A stretch of 64,000 nucleotides of DNA. It comes from [Clostridium] asparagiforme DSM 15981 (GTDB lineage Bacteria > Bacillota > Clostridia > Lachnospirales > Lachnospiraceae). Positions 7,962-15,956 of this stretch are shown piece after piece. A program made the position numbers and the translations under genes. The notes beneath the pieces were generated by a model. It saw nothing but the letters and a program-made list of their open reading frames with translations, searched no databases and was not told the DNA's origin. Position 1 is the stretch's first letter; each line of letters begins with the position of its first letter. The stretch covers positions 2,976,001 through 3,040,000 of the forward strand of contig CP102272.1 of the NCBI GenBank assembly GCA_025149125.1. Direction: 5' to 3'.

Positions 7962-8771
7962 ATGAGAGAGAAGCGAGTTGCGGTGATTGGCTACGGAGCC
8001 CTGGGGAAAATCCTCACAGGGGGGATCCGGGAGAAGCTGAACGGGATTTACCGGGTGTCCGGCGTCTGGGAGCTTCGGATGGATTTGGTCCGGGAGGCTA
8101 TAGAGAGGGAGGGATTTAAGGCTTATGGGTCCTTTGAGGAACTGTTGGAGGATCGACCGGATTACGTGGTGGAGATCGCCAGCGCCCAGGCGGTGGAGGC
8201 TTATGGGACCAAGGTGTTGGAGGCGGGCTGCGATCTGGTCGTCACCTCGGTAGGAGCCCTGGCGGACGACGGCCTGTACCGGCTTCTGAGAGACGCGGCC
8301 CGCAGCGGCGGCAGAAAGGTCCATCTGACCTCCGGCGCGGTGGGAGGTTTCGACGTGTTAAAGACCATCGCGGCCATGGGCGGCGCCAGCGGCCGCATCG
8401 AGAACTACAAAGCGCCCGCCAGCCTAAACGGCGCGCCCCATCTGGAGGGACGTGAGCTGCCGGAGGACCGGCAGGAGCGGATCTTTGACGGCACGGCCAG
8501 GGAGGCCATCGTGGGCTTCCCAAAGAATGTGAACGTGGCGGTGGCCTCGGCCCTGGCCAGCGTGGGGGTGGACCGGATGCGGGTGACCATCGACAGCTGT
8601 CCGGGTATGGAGGACAATGTGCACAAGATTGTGGTGGAGAACCACAGCGTGACGGCGGTGGTGGAGATCGCCTCCAGACCGGATGCGGACAACCCCAAAT
8701 CCAGCGTCATGACGGCCTGGAGCGTGGTGGCCCTGCTGGCCAATCTGGCGGATCCGGTTCAGCTCTTTTGA
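7962..8771 (+). CDS. nadX: L-aspartate dehydrogenase (NadX-like)
   Basis: A 269-residue NAD(P)-dependent dehydrogenase. The Rossmann motif VIGYGALGK is at residues 6-14; LTSGAVGGFDVL near 125 and a C-terminal NVHKIVVENH region match aspartate dehydrogenase. It oxidises aspartate to iminoaspartate, used either for NAD synthesis or aspartate catabolism. The start is the ATG at 7962, 4 nt after GGAGGA (7952-7957), rather than the ATG at 7950. No nadA/nadC genes are adjacent, so a catabolic role alongside the nearby D-amino-acid module is possible. Its 3' end overlaps the convergent acetyltransferase gene by 13 bp. Confidence 0.85.
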   Translation: MREKRVAVIGYGALGKILTGGIREKLNGIYRVSGVWELRMDLVREAIEREGFKAYGSFEELLEDRPDYVVEIASAQAVEAYGTKVLEAGCDLVVTSVGALADDGLYRLLRDAARSGGRKVHLTSGAVGGFDVLKTIAAMGGASGRIENYKAPASLNGAPHLEGRELPEDRQERIFDGTAREAIVGFPKNVNVAVASALASVGVDRMRVTIDSCPGMEDNVHKIVVENHSVTAVVEIASRPDADNPKSSVMTAWSVVALLANLADPVQLF

Positions 8772-9292
8772 GAGCGCGCCTGCAGCGTTTTCTGATAGGC
8801 GATCCTGAGCTCTCCGTCCTCCGAGCCTCCCGACAGACGGATCAATCCGCAGGGCCTGTAGCCGCTTTTGTCAAGGGCGCGCTGCATGGAGCGGTTGTCC
8901 GGGTGGGTGTCGATGCGGATATCGTCATACCCGAGGTTGCGGCTGTAAGCCTCGGACTCGGAAAAGAGCCTGGCGGCAATGCCGCGCCCTTTTAAGTCTT
9001 CCGCCACGCAGACGCGGTGGAAGCCCACATAGGGGCGGTCGTTGAGCCAGGCTCCGTCGATTTTAGCGTAGCTGGGATCCCGGCCTTCCAGCAGGGTGAT
9101 CATGCCGATGACCCGCCCGTCCTCCTCCAGCACGCGGATCTGTCCCTTTGCCGCGCCGGCGGCCAGGCCCTCGCGGTCCGGCTCCCCCTTCTGCCACTGG
9201 TCGATGCCCCGGGCTTTGAAGGAGGCCTTGGCCTGGTCGACCATGGCCATCATCTGATCCAGATCCTCGTTCGCTGCCAAACGGTATATCAT
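8759..9292 (-). CDS. GNAT family N-acetyltransferase
   Basis: A 177-residue GNAT protein. The acetyl-CoA-binding motif A is VCVAEDLKGRGIAARLF (about residues 94-110), followed by a motif B-like region with DIRIDTHPDNRSMQRAL. The start follows GGGAGGAAA. The acceptor substrate is not recognisable; small-molecule amines or ribosomal-type N-termini are both possible. Its promoter overlaps the end of the upstream minus-strand gene. The tail overlaps nadX by 13 bp. Confidence 0.85.
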   Translation of the reverse strand: MIYRLAANEDLDQMMAMVDQAKASFKARGIDQWQKGEPDREGLAAGAAKGQIRVLEEDGRVIGMITLLEGRDPSYAKIDGAWLNDRPYVGFHRVCVAEDLKGRGIAARLFSESEAYSRNLGYDDIRIDTHPDNRSMQRALDKSGYRPCGLIRLSGGSEDGELRIAYQKTLQARSQKS

Positions 9293-9351
9293 GTATTTTT
9301 CCTCCCGATATGGATGTTTTTAAGCCCGCGTTATTTTGCGGGCACTTTTTA

Positions 9352-9381
9352 AGTATACCGGGGAAGAGAGGGAGGCGTCAA
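9352..9381 (-). promoter_or_regulatory. Promoter of the GNAT gene
   Basis: On the minus strand TTGACG (9376-9381) and TATACT (9352-9357) are 18 bp apart. The -35 box overlaps the stop region of the upstream gene. A GCCCGC/GCGGGC hairpin (9324-9343) lies in the resulting leader. Confidence 0.6.
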
Positions 9382-9887
9382 CTGTTTTCCAGCGGAGGAC
9401 GGCCGCAGAAGGTAATCACGGTCTCAGGGGTGGTGATGGCCGGCACACTCCGGGTGGAGCTGGAGTAGACGGCTAAGAGCACCTGCTTTCCCAGGGGACC
9501 GTAATAGAGTTGGCCGTTGGGGGTCAGAAGCTTGGTGGAGCGGCTGATGTTTAAGTGCAGCGTGTTGTCCTCGTCGGTCAGCTGCTCGTCGAAGTAGGCC
9601 AGCAGCGCGGTCTGGGCGGGGTTTAGGCGGGCCGCCGCCAGGATGTTGTACCGGGGCGGATAGATGAGGGGCATGGGAGCGTTGGCATCGTAGAAGGCAG
9701 TGATGCGCTGGCCGGGGTGCAGGGGTTCGCAGCCCAGAATATAGGTGTCGGCGAAAATCACCAGGTCCGCGGGGCCTTGTTCCGTGTGAAGGGAGATCAG
9801 GGATGCGCAGTTGCACCACTCCCGGGAGCAGGACTGCATGGGGCCGATGTGGTTGATTGTGCCTGTGACAGATCGAAAACGGCTCAT
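9378..9887 (-). CDS. Hypothetical protein, probable beta-rich small domain
   Basis: A 169-residue protein started at the ATG at 9887, with GGAGG (9895-9899) 7 nt upstream. Longer in-frame extension to 10064 runs through non-conserved-looking sequence and has no ribosome-binding site. The sequence alternates short hydrophobic strands with turns (SVTGTINHIG, ADLVIFADTYILG, GQRITAFYDA), suggesting an OB-like or beta-barrel domain. It has several cysteines near the N-terminus (CSREWCNCAS). No signal peptide or transmembrane segment. I do not recognise the family. It is divergent from the HD-domain gene. Confidence 0.65.
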   Translation of the reverse strand: MSRFRSVTGTINHIGPMQSCSREWCNCASLISLHTEQGPADLVIFADTYILGCEPLHPGQRITAFYDANAPMPLIYPPRYNILAAARLNPAQTALLAYFDEQLTDEDNTLHLNISRSTKLLTPNGQLYYGPLGKQVLLAVYSSSTRSVPAITTPETVITFCGRPPLENS

Positions 9888-10027
9888 AAGTAACCTCCAA
9901 AATGTGAGCGTTCGCCGCAGGCCCGGCCCATGGGAGGCGCGGCTGCGGCCATATGGTACAGTATATTCCGGAGGAGGGCAAAAAGTACCTGTTTTGCGGC
10001 GTTTGCAGACACTTTTCCGCCATGGAC

Positions 10028-10055
10028 TTGATTTTTCCCGCCGCAATGCTATACT
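10028..10055 (+). promoter_or_regulatory. Promoter of the HD-domain gene
   Basis: TTGATT (10028-10033) and TATACT (10050-10055) with a 16-bp spacer, 47 bp before the start codon. Confidence 0.6.
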
Positions 10056-10101
10056 GGATTTCATAGTATTTTAAATGATGACAAAAAGGAGAGCGAACCA
10101 T

Positions 10102-10689
10102 ATGAAAACGCAGTTGACGAGAGAGAAAGCTCTGGAGCTTTTAAAGACCTACAATCAGGAACCCTTTCACATTCTTCACGCCCTGACCGTGGAGGGGACC
10201 ATGCGCTGGTACGCGAAGGAACTGGGCTACGGCGGCGAGGAGGACTTCTGGGGGATCGTGGGACTGCTGCACGACATCGATTTTGAACAGTATCCCGAGG
10301 AGCACTGCCTGAAGGCACCGGAGCTTTTAAAGGCCGGAGGGGCTGAGGACGAGCTGATTCACGCGGTATGCAGCCACGCCTACGGCATTATGGTGGACGT
10401 CAAGCCGGAGCACACGATGGAGAAGGTGCTGTTCGCCGCCGACGAGCTTACCGGCCTCATCGGGGCCGCCGCCCGCATGCGCCCGTCCAGGAGCGTGATG
10501 GACATGGAGGTGTCCAGCCTGAAAAAGAAGTTTAAGGACAAACGATTTGCCGCCGGATGTTCCAGAGACGTGATTACTGAGGGGGCGGAGGCCTTAGGCT
10601 GGACCCTGGAGGAACTGATGGATAAGACCATCCAGGCCATGCGCTCCTGTGAGGCTCAGGTGGCCGCTGAGATGGAAGCGCTGGGCTGA
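10102..10689 (+). CDS. HD-domain hydrolase family protein
   Basis: A 195-residue cytosolic protein. The N-terminal half has an HD-type metal site: a His in EPFHILHAL, the doublet in GLLHDIDFEQ, and later His residues in HAVCSHAYG. The family usually hydrolyses phosphate esters or nucleotides with divalent metal; the substrate is unknown here. The start is the ATG at 10102, 9 nt after AAAGGAGA; an ATG at 10075 precedes that site and is unlikely. Its own promoter and a strong terminator make it monocistronic. Confidence 0.8.
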   Translation: MKTQLTREKALELLKTYNQEPFHILHALTVEGTMRWYAKELGYGGEEDFWGIVGLLHDIDFEQYPEEHCLKAPELLKAGGAEDELIHAVCSHAYGIMVDVKPEHTMEKVLFAADELTGLIGAAARMRPSRSVMDMEVSSLKKKFKDKRFAAGCSRDVITEGAEALGWTLEELMDKTIQAMRSCEAQVAAEMEALG

Positions 10690-10734
10690 GACGGCGGGAA
10701 GCCGCTCGCCGCACACGTTTTTTACGGAAAGTAC

Positions 10735-10774
10735 GCCTGTGACAGACAAATGTCGGTCACAGGCAAATTTTTTT
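10735..10774 (+). terminator. Rho-independent terminator after the HD-domain gene
   Basis: GCCTGTGAC (10735-10743) pairs with GTCACAGGC (10756-10764), with an inner GAC/GTC, followed by AAATTTTTTT. Confidence 0.85.
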
Positions 10775-10786
10775 GCCCGAAACCTA

Positions 10787-10815
10787 TTGACATCCCCCGG
10801 GAAATACGGTATTAT
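10787..10815 (+). promoter_or_regulatory. Promoter of the aspartate kinase gene
   Basis: TTGACA (10787-10792) and TATTAT (10810-10815) with a 17-bp spacer. The leader of about 75 nt contains a CGCCTT...AAGGCG hairpin but is too short for a lysine riboswitch. Confidence 0.75.
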
Positions 10816-10900
10816 TTGCACTTGTAACGCCTTAAAGCAAACGCGGTTCGATTTCAAGGCGGATGTACGGTTTTAAGAATGGAAGAGGGAGACTTAAAAG

Positions 10901-12220
10901 ATGAAAAAAGTGGTGAAATTCGGCGGCAGTTCGCTGGCCAGCGCCAGACAGTTTAAAAAGGTGGGGGAGATCATCTGGTCGGACAAGAGCAGACGGTATG
11001 TGGTGCCCTCCGCGCCCGGAAAGCGCAACGACAAGGATGAGAAGGTGACCGACCTTCTGTACCAGTGCTACGATGCCGCTTCCCAGGGCAGGTCCTACAA
11101 AAAAATCCTGGAAAAGATCAAAAACCGTTACAACGACATCATCGACGGACTGGGGCTGGATTTGAATCTGGATCACGAGTTCCAGCGGATTGAGGAAAAT
11201 TTTGTGGCCGCGGTGGGCCGGGATTACGCGGGCTCCAGAGGAGAGTACCTCAACGGCCTGGTGATGGCCTGCTATTTAAACTATGAATTCATCGACGCCG
11301 CGGAGGTTATCTTCTTCGACGACAACGGCAACCTGGAGGCCGAGTACACGGACCATGAGCTGTCCGAACGCCTTGCCAATGTAGAGCGGGCCGTGATCCC
11401 GGGCTTCTACGGGGCCAAACACGACGGCAGCATCAAGACCTTCTCCCGGGGCGGCTCCGACGTCACCGGCTCCATTGTGGCCAAAGCCATTCACGCCGAC
11501 ATGTACGAGAACTGGACCGACGTCTCCGGCATGCTGGTGACCGATCCGCGCATCGTAGAGAATCCGGAAGTAATCGAAACCGTTACATATAAGGAGCTGC
11601 GGGAGCTGGCCTACATGGGCGCCAGCGTGCTCCACGAGGATGCCATTTTCCCGGTGCGCAAGGAGGGCATTCCCATCAACATCCGCAACACCAACCGCCC
11701 CGAGGACAAGGGCACTCTGATCGTGGAGAGCACCTGCCGCAAGCCCCGCCACACCATCACAGGCATCGCGGGCAAGAAGGGTTTCTGTTCCATCAATATT
11801 GAGAAGGCCATGATGAACTCCGAGGTGGGATTCGGGCGGAGAGTGCTCAGCGTGTTCGAACAGTACGGCATCAACTTTGAGCACATGCCCTCCGGCATCG
11901 ACACCATGACCATCTACGTGCACCAGTCCGAGTTCGAGGACTACGAGCAGTCCGTGATCGCGGGCATCCACCGCGCCGTGGAGCCGGATACCCTGGAGAT
12001 GGAGTCCGACCTGGCCCTGTTGGCGGTGGTGGGCCGCGGAATGCGCAGCGCCCGGGGAACTGCGGGAAGGATTTTCTCCGCCCTGGCCCACGCCAGAGTC
12101 AACGTGAAGATGATCGACCAGGGGTCCAGCGAGTGGAATATCATCATCGGCGTGAAAAACGATGATTTTGAGACCGCCATCAAAGCGATCTACGATATTT
12201 TTGTGACAGCGGAGCTGTAG
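10901..12220 (+). CDS. lysC: Aspartate kinase
   Basis: A 439-residue monofunctional aspartokinase, which phosphorylates aspartate in the first step toward lysine, threonine, methionine and diaminopimelate. The kinase domain begins with KFGGSSLA (residues 6-13) and contains TFSRGGSDVTGS around residue 185. Two C-terminal ACT domains (about 290-439) are the expected allosteric effector site; GFGRRVLSVFEQYGINFEHM belongs to the first. The start follows AGAGGGAG. It has its own promoter and terminator. Which amino acid inhibits it cannot be read here. Confidence 0.93.
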   Translation: MKKVVKFGGSSLASARQFKKVGEIIWSDKSRRYVVPSAPGKRNDKDEKVTDLLYQCYDAASQGRSYKKILEKIKNRYNDIIDGLGLDLNLDHEFQRIEENFVAAVGRDYAGSRGEYLNGLVMACYLNYEFIDAAEVIFFDDNGNLEAEYTDHELSERLANVERAVIPGFYGAKHDGSIKTFSRGGSDVTGSIVAKAIHADMYENWTDVSGMLVTDPRIVENPEVIETVTYKELRELAYMGASVLHEDAIFPVRKEGIPINIRNTNRPEDKGTLIVESTCRKPRHTITGIAGKKGFCSINIEKAMMNSEVGFGRRVLSVFEQYGINFEHMPSGIDTMTIYVHQSEFEDYEQSVIAGIHRAVEPDTLEMESDLALLAVVGRGMRSARGTAGRIFSALAHARVNVKMIDQGSSEWNIIIGVKNDDFETAIKAIYDIFVTAEL

Positions 12221-12256
12221 AAAGCGGCCCGGGGTCATTGCTTCCAGCGAACGTCC

Positions 12257-12292
12257 GGCCGGAGCGGCGAAACCTTGCCCTCCGGCCTTTTT
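12257..12292 (+). terminator. Rho-independent terminator after aspartate kinase
   Basis: GGCCGGAG (12257-12264) pairs with CTCCGGCC (12280-12287), followed by TTTTTG. The following 220 bp before the next gene contain a weak TACAAT -10 at 12383-12388 and otherwise nothing I recognise. Confidence 0.85.
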
Positions 12293-12518
12293 GTTTTTGT
12301 TTTCCTGCGGCGCAGACGTCCTTACACAGTCCCAAATTCAGGCCGCGCGGCAAAAAATATGGTAAATCCGTTTCATTCGTGGTACAATATGAACACTTGA
12401 GGAGGTGCCGCAGGCGTCCGGCGGGAATCTGTGCCCGTATCCCGGGCGGGATCCATGTGGCCCGCTGTGTGCGGCGGTACTTTTTGGGCAGACTGATCCT
12501 TAGAAGGAGGCAGGGACT

Positions 12519-14024
12519 ATGTTGGAAAAAATTGATTTATCCAAACGAGTAGCGAAAGATACTTATAAGAAGGGAATGGAGGAGGCCGGTGAGAAGCTGG
12601 GCCTTCTGCAGCGGGAGTTAAAGGCTGCCGGGATTCCCGTGATCGTGGTGTTCGAGGGCATGGGAGCTGCGGGAAAGGGCGTGCAGATTAACCGTCTGAT
12701 CCAGGCGCTGGACCCCAGGGGCTTTAATGTCTACGCCTGCAACCGCCCCACGGAGGACGAGCAGATGCGCCCGTTTCTGTGGCGTTACTGGACCAAGACG
12801 CCGGCCAAGGGACGCATCGCCATCTTTGACCGCAGCTGGTACCGCAGCGTGCAGGTGGACCGCTTTGACGGTCTGACGCCGGAGTCGTCCCTGGCGGACG
12901 CCTACCAGGACATCCTGTCCTTTGAGAAGCAGCTAAGCGACGACGGGACGGTGATCATCAAGCTGTTCCTCTACATCGACAAAAAGGAGCAGGACAAGCG
13001 TTTTAAGAAGCTGACCGGGTCCAGGGAGAATTCCTGGCGCGTCACCCCGGAGGATTTAAAGCGTAACGAGGAATTCGACCGGTATCTGCAGATGAACGAG
13101 GAGATGCTGGAGAACACGGACACGGACTACGCGCCCTGGACCCTCATCGAGGCGGTGGACCGGGATTTCGCAGCCTTAAAGATCATGACCACAGTGGCGG
13201 ACCGGCTGGAGTACGAGCTGAACCGGCGGAAAGAGACGGAGGCGGGAGCGCAAAAGCAGGCGGAGCTTCCCGGCAGGCAGCGATTCAAGAACGGCGTGCT
13301 CTCCGGCATTGACCTGAGCAAAAAGCTGGAGAAAGACGACTACAAGAAGCAGCTGAAAAAACTGCAAAAGCGCCTGGAAGAGCTGCACAGCGAGATCTAT
13401 CTGCTGCGCATCCCGGTGGTGATCGGTTTTGAGGGCTGGGACGCGGGCGGCAAGGGCGGCGCGATCAAGCGGCTGACCAGCCATCTGGACCCCAGGGGCT
13501 ACCGGGTGAACCCCACCGCCGCGCCCAACGACATCGAGAAGGTGCACCATTATTTGTGGCGCTTCTGGAACGACGTGCCCAAGGCGGGCCACATCGCCAT
13601 CTTTGACCGGACCTGGTACGGCCGGGTCATGGTGGAGCGCATCGAGGGCTTCTGTACCGAGGCCGAGTGGCGGCGGGCTTACCAGGAGATCAACGAGATG
13701 GAGTCCCACATGGCCAACGCTGGGGCGGTAATCCTGAAATTCTGGCTGCACATTGACAAGGACGAGCAGGAGCGCCGTTTTACGGAGCGGCAGAACAACC
13801 CGGCCAAGCAGTGGAAAATCACGGACGAGGACTGGCGCAACCGGGAAAAGTGGGATGAGTACGAGGAGGCGGTCAACGAGATGCTGGTGCGCACCTCCAC
13901 CACCTACGCGCCGTGGATCGTCGTGGAGGGCAATGACAAGTATTACGCCAGAGTCAAGGTCTTAAGGACCGTTGTGGAGGCCCTGGAACAAAAGATAAAG
14001 GAAGTAAACGGTACGGCAGAATGA
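12519..14024 (+). CDS. pap: Polyphosphate:AMP phosphotransferase (double PPK2 domain)
   Basis: A 501-residue protein made of two fused PPK2 domains, the arrangement of class II PPK2 (Pap), which makes ADP from AMP and polyphosphate. Domain 1 (about 10-235) has a P-loop GMGAAGKG at 47-54 and IFDRSWY at about 102. Domain 2 (about 265-495) has GWDAGGKGG at 306-314 and IFDRTWYGRV at about 361. The acidic P-loop residue of PPK2 is present in domain 2 but replaced by Gly in domain 1, so domain 2 is probably the catalytic one. The start follows AGAAGGAGG. It overlaps the next gene by 4 bp (ATGA). Confidence 0.92.
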   Translation: MLEKIDLSKRVAKDTYKKGMEEAGEKLGLLQRELKAAGIPVIVVFEGMGAAGKGVQINRLIQALDPRGFNVYACNRPTEDEQMRPFLWRYWTKTPAKGRIAIFDRSWYRSVQVDRFDGLTPESSLADAYQDILSFEKQLSDDGTVIIKLFLYIDKKEQDKRFKKLTGSRENSWRVTPEDLKRNEEFDRYLQMNEEMLENTDTDYAPWTLIEAVDRDFAALKIMTTVADRLEYELNRRKETEAGAQKQAELPGRQRFKNGVLSGIDLSKKLEKDDYKKQLKKLQKRLEELHSEIYLLRIPVVIGFEGWDAGGKGGAIKRLTSHLDPRGYRVNPTAAPNDIEKVHHYLWRFWNDVPKAGHIAIFDRTWYGRVMVERIEGFCTEAEWRRAYQEINEMESHMANAGAVILKFWLHIDKDEQERRFTERQNNPAKQWKITDEDWRNREKWDEYEEAVNEMLVRTSTTYAPWIVVEGNDKYYARVKVLRTVVEALEQKIKEVNGTAE

Positions 14025-15259
14025 GTAGTGTAGTGGTAGTGGGCGGCGGAGCCGCCGGAATGACGGCCGCCATGGCGGCTGCGGGAAGCGGACACAGCGT
14101 CCTGCTCCTGGAAAAAAATGAAAAGCTGGGGAAAAAGCTGTTTATCACCGGCAAGGGGCGCTGCAATGTGACCAACGCCTGCGATATGGAGGAGCTGATG
14201 GCCGGGGTGGTGACCAACTCCCGGTTCCTCTACAGCAGCTTCTATGGTTTTACCAACCGGGATATGATGGACCTTCTGGAGCGCTGCGGCTGCCCCTTAA
14301 AGGTGGAGCGGGGAAACCGGGTATTTCCGGTTTCCGACCACTCTTCGGATGTGATCCGGGCGCTGGCCGACGGCATGCGGGACCTGGGGGTGCAGGTGCG
14401 GCTGAACACGGAGGTGGACTCCCTGATCCTTACGGACGGCTGCATCCGGGGGGTGCGCATACGGGGCGGCAGGGAGGAGATACCCGCGGACGCCGTGGTG
14501 GTGGCGACGGGCGGTCTTTCCTATCCAACCACCGGCTCCACCGGGGACGGACTGCGCTTCGCCGGGGAGGCGGGGCATAAGGTGACGGAGCTGTCGCCCG
14601 CACTGGTCCCCTTCAACGTGAAGGAGGCCGAACTTGCCAGGGAGCTTCAGGGCCTGGCCTTAAAGAACGTGGAGGTCACGGTTCTGGACGGCAAGCGGGA
14701 GCTGTACCGGGAGTTCGGCGAGATGCTCTTCACCCACTTCGGGGTCAGCGGCCCAGTGCTGCTCTCCGCCAGCAGCTTCTGCGCGAAGGCGATCCGCAGA
14801 CATACTCTGACCATGGAGATCGACTTAAAGCCGGCCCTGTCGGAGAAGCAGCTGGACGAGCGGATTCTCCGGGATTTCGGGGAGGCGAAAAACCGTCAGT
14901 TCAAGAACACCTTAAACCACCTGTATCCGGCCAAGCTGGTCCCGGTGATGATCCGGCTCTCCGGCATTTCCCCGGAAAAGCAGGTCAACGAGATCACCAA
15001 GGCGGAGCGGGAGCGGCTGTGCGGACTGACCAAGCATTTCACCATGACGCTCACCAGCCTCAGGGATTACAAGGAGGCCGTCATCACTCAGGGCGGCGTG
15101 TCCGTGAAGGAGATCAACCCCTCCACCATGGAATCAAAGCTGGTGAAGGGTCTGTATTTTGCCGGGGAGGTTCTGGATCTGGACGCGGTGACCGGAGGGT
15201 ATAACCTTCAGATCGCCTGGTCCACGGGCTGGGCCGCCGGCAGCAAAATCGAATTTTAA
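14021..15259 (+). CDS. HI0933/BaiN-like NAD(P)/FAD-dependent oxidoreductase
   Basis: A 412-residue flavoprotein. The N-terminal dinucleotide-binding motif VVVGGGAAGMTAA is at residues 4-16 and is followed by the family hallmark FITGKGRCNVTNA (about 46-58). The C-terminal FAD-contact region reads GLYFAGEVLDLDAVTGGYNLQ in part. Members are called YhiN/HI0933; BaiN of Clostridium scindens was reported to act on bile-acid intermediates, but general members are housekeeping proteins of unknown role. The start overlaps the pap stop (ATGA), implying translational coupling. No bile-acid genes are nearby. Confidence 0.85.
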   Translation: MSSVVVVGGGAAGMTAAMAAAGSGHSVLLLEKNEKLGKKLFITGKGRCNVTNACDMEELMAGVVTNSRFLYSSFYGFTNRDMMDLLERCGCPLKVERGNRVFPVSDHSSDVIRALADGMRDLGVQVRLNTEVDSLILTDGCIRGVRIRGGREEIPADAVVVATGGLSYPTTGSTGDGLRFAGEAGHKVTELSPALVPFNVKEAELARELQGLALKNVEVTVLDGKRELYREFGEMLFTHFGVSGPVLLSASSFCAKAIRRHTLTMEIDLKPALSEKQLDERILRDFGEAKNRQFKNTLNHLYPAKLVPVMIRLSGISPEKQVNEITKAERERLCGLTKHFTMTLTSLRDYKEAVITQGGVSVKEINPSTMESKLVKGLYFAGEVLDLDAVTGGYNLQIAWSTGWAAGSKIEF

Positions 15260-15275
15260 CAGGAGATCAGAGACA

Positions 15276-15956
15276 ATGAAGCATTTCAATATAGCAATCG
15301 ACGGCCCGGCTGGGGCCGGAAAGAGCACGATCGCAAAGGAGGTGGCCAGGAGACTGGGGTTTGTGTACGTGGACACAGGGGCCATGTACCGGACGATGGC
15401 GCTGCATTTTATCCGAAGCGGGATCGATCCGAAGGACGAGCAGGCGGTGGCCGCGTCCTGCCGGGATGTGGACGTGTCCCTGCGCTATGAGAACGGCGTC
15501 CAGCAGGTGCTGCTCGGCGGGGAAAATGTAACCGGCCTGATCCGCACCGAGGAGGTAGGAAACATGGCCAGCGCCACGTCGGTGTACAAGCCCGTGCGGG
15601 AGAAGCTGGTACAGCTGCAGCAGGCCTTGGCCAGGCGGGAAAACGTGGTCATGGACGGCCGGGACATCGGCACCTGCGTGCTTCCGGACGCGCCCGCTAA
15701 GATTTATCTTACCGCCTCCAGCGCGGTGCGGGCGGGACGCCGTTACAAGGAACTGGTGGAAAAGGGCATGGAGTGCGATCTGGCGGAGATCGAGCGGGAC
15801 ATCATCGACCGGGATTACCGGGATATGAACCGGGAGAACTCCCCTCTGCGCCAGGCTGAGGACGCGGTGCTGGTGGACAGCTCCTGCATGACGGTGGAGC
15901 AGGTGATCGCGGCCATTCTGGAAGCGGCGAAGAGTCGCGGACTTGAGGTGGAGTGA
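15276..15956 (+). CDS. cmk: Cytidylate kinase
   Basis: A 226-residue CMP/dCMP kinase. The P-loop DGPAGAGKST is at residues 9-18, GAMYRTMALHF at about 38 and the lid-region DGRDIGTCVLPDA at about 127. The start follows AGGAGA. The gene ends inside the start codon of the IspH-S1 gene (1-bp overlap). cmk next to ispH/rpsA is a conserved clostridial arrangement. Confidence 0.96.
   Translation: MKHFNIAIDGPAGAGKSTIAKEVARRLGFVYVDTGAMYRTMALHFIRSGIDPKDEQAVAASCRDVDVSLRYENGVQQVLLGGENVTGLIRTEEVGNMASATSVYKPVREKLVQLQQALARRENVVMDGRDIGTCVLPDAPAKIYLTASSAVRAGRRYKELVEKGMECDLAEIERDIIDRDYRDMNRENSPLRQAEDAVLVDSSCMTVEQVIAAILEAAKSRGLEVE

Noticed and set aside
10820..10900. Possible lysine riboswitch or T-box in the aspartate kinase leader
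   Set aside because: The leader is about 75 nt with one simple hairpin and lacks T-box or lysine-aptamer motifs.
12238..12552. 104-codon plus-strand frame before the polyphosphate phosphotransferase gene
   Set aside because: It runs through the aspartate kinase terminator and into pap in another frame; the product looks like translated GC-rich noncoding sequence.
14021..15259. Bile-acid dehydroxylation enzyme BaiN
   Set aside because: The sequence fits the general HI0933 family and no other bai genes are present, so the specific function is not supported.
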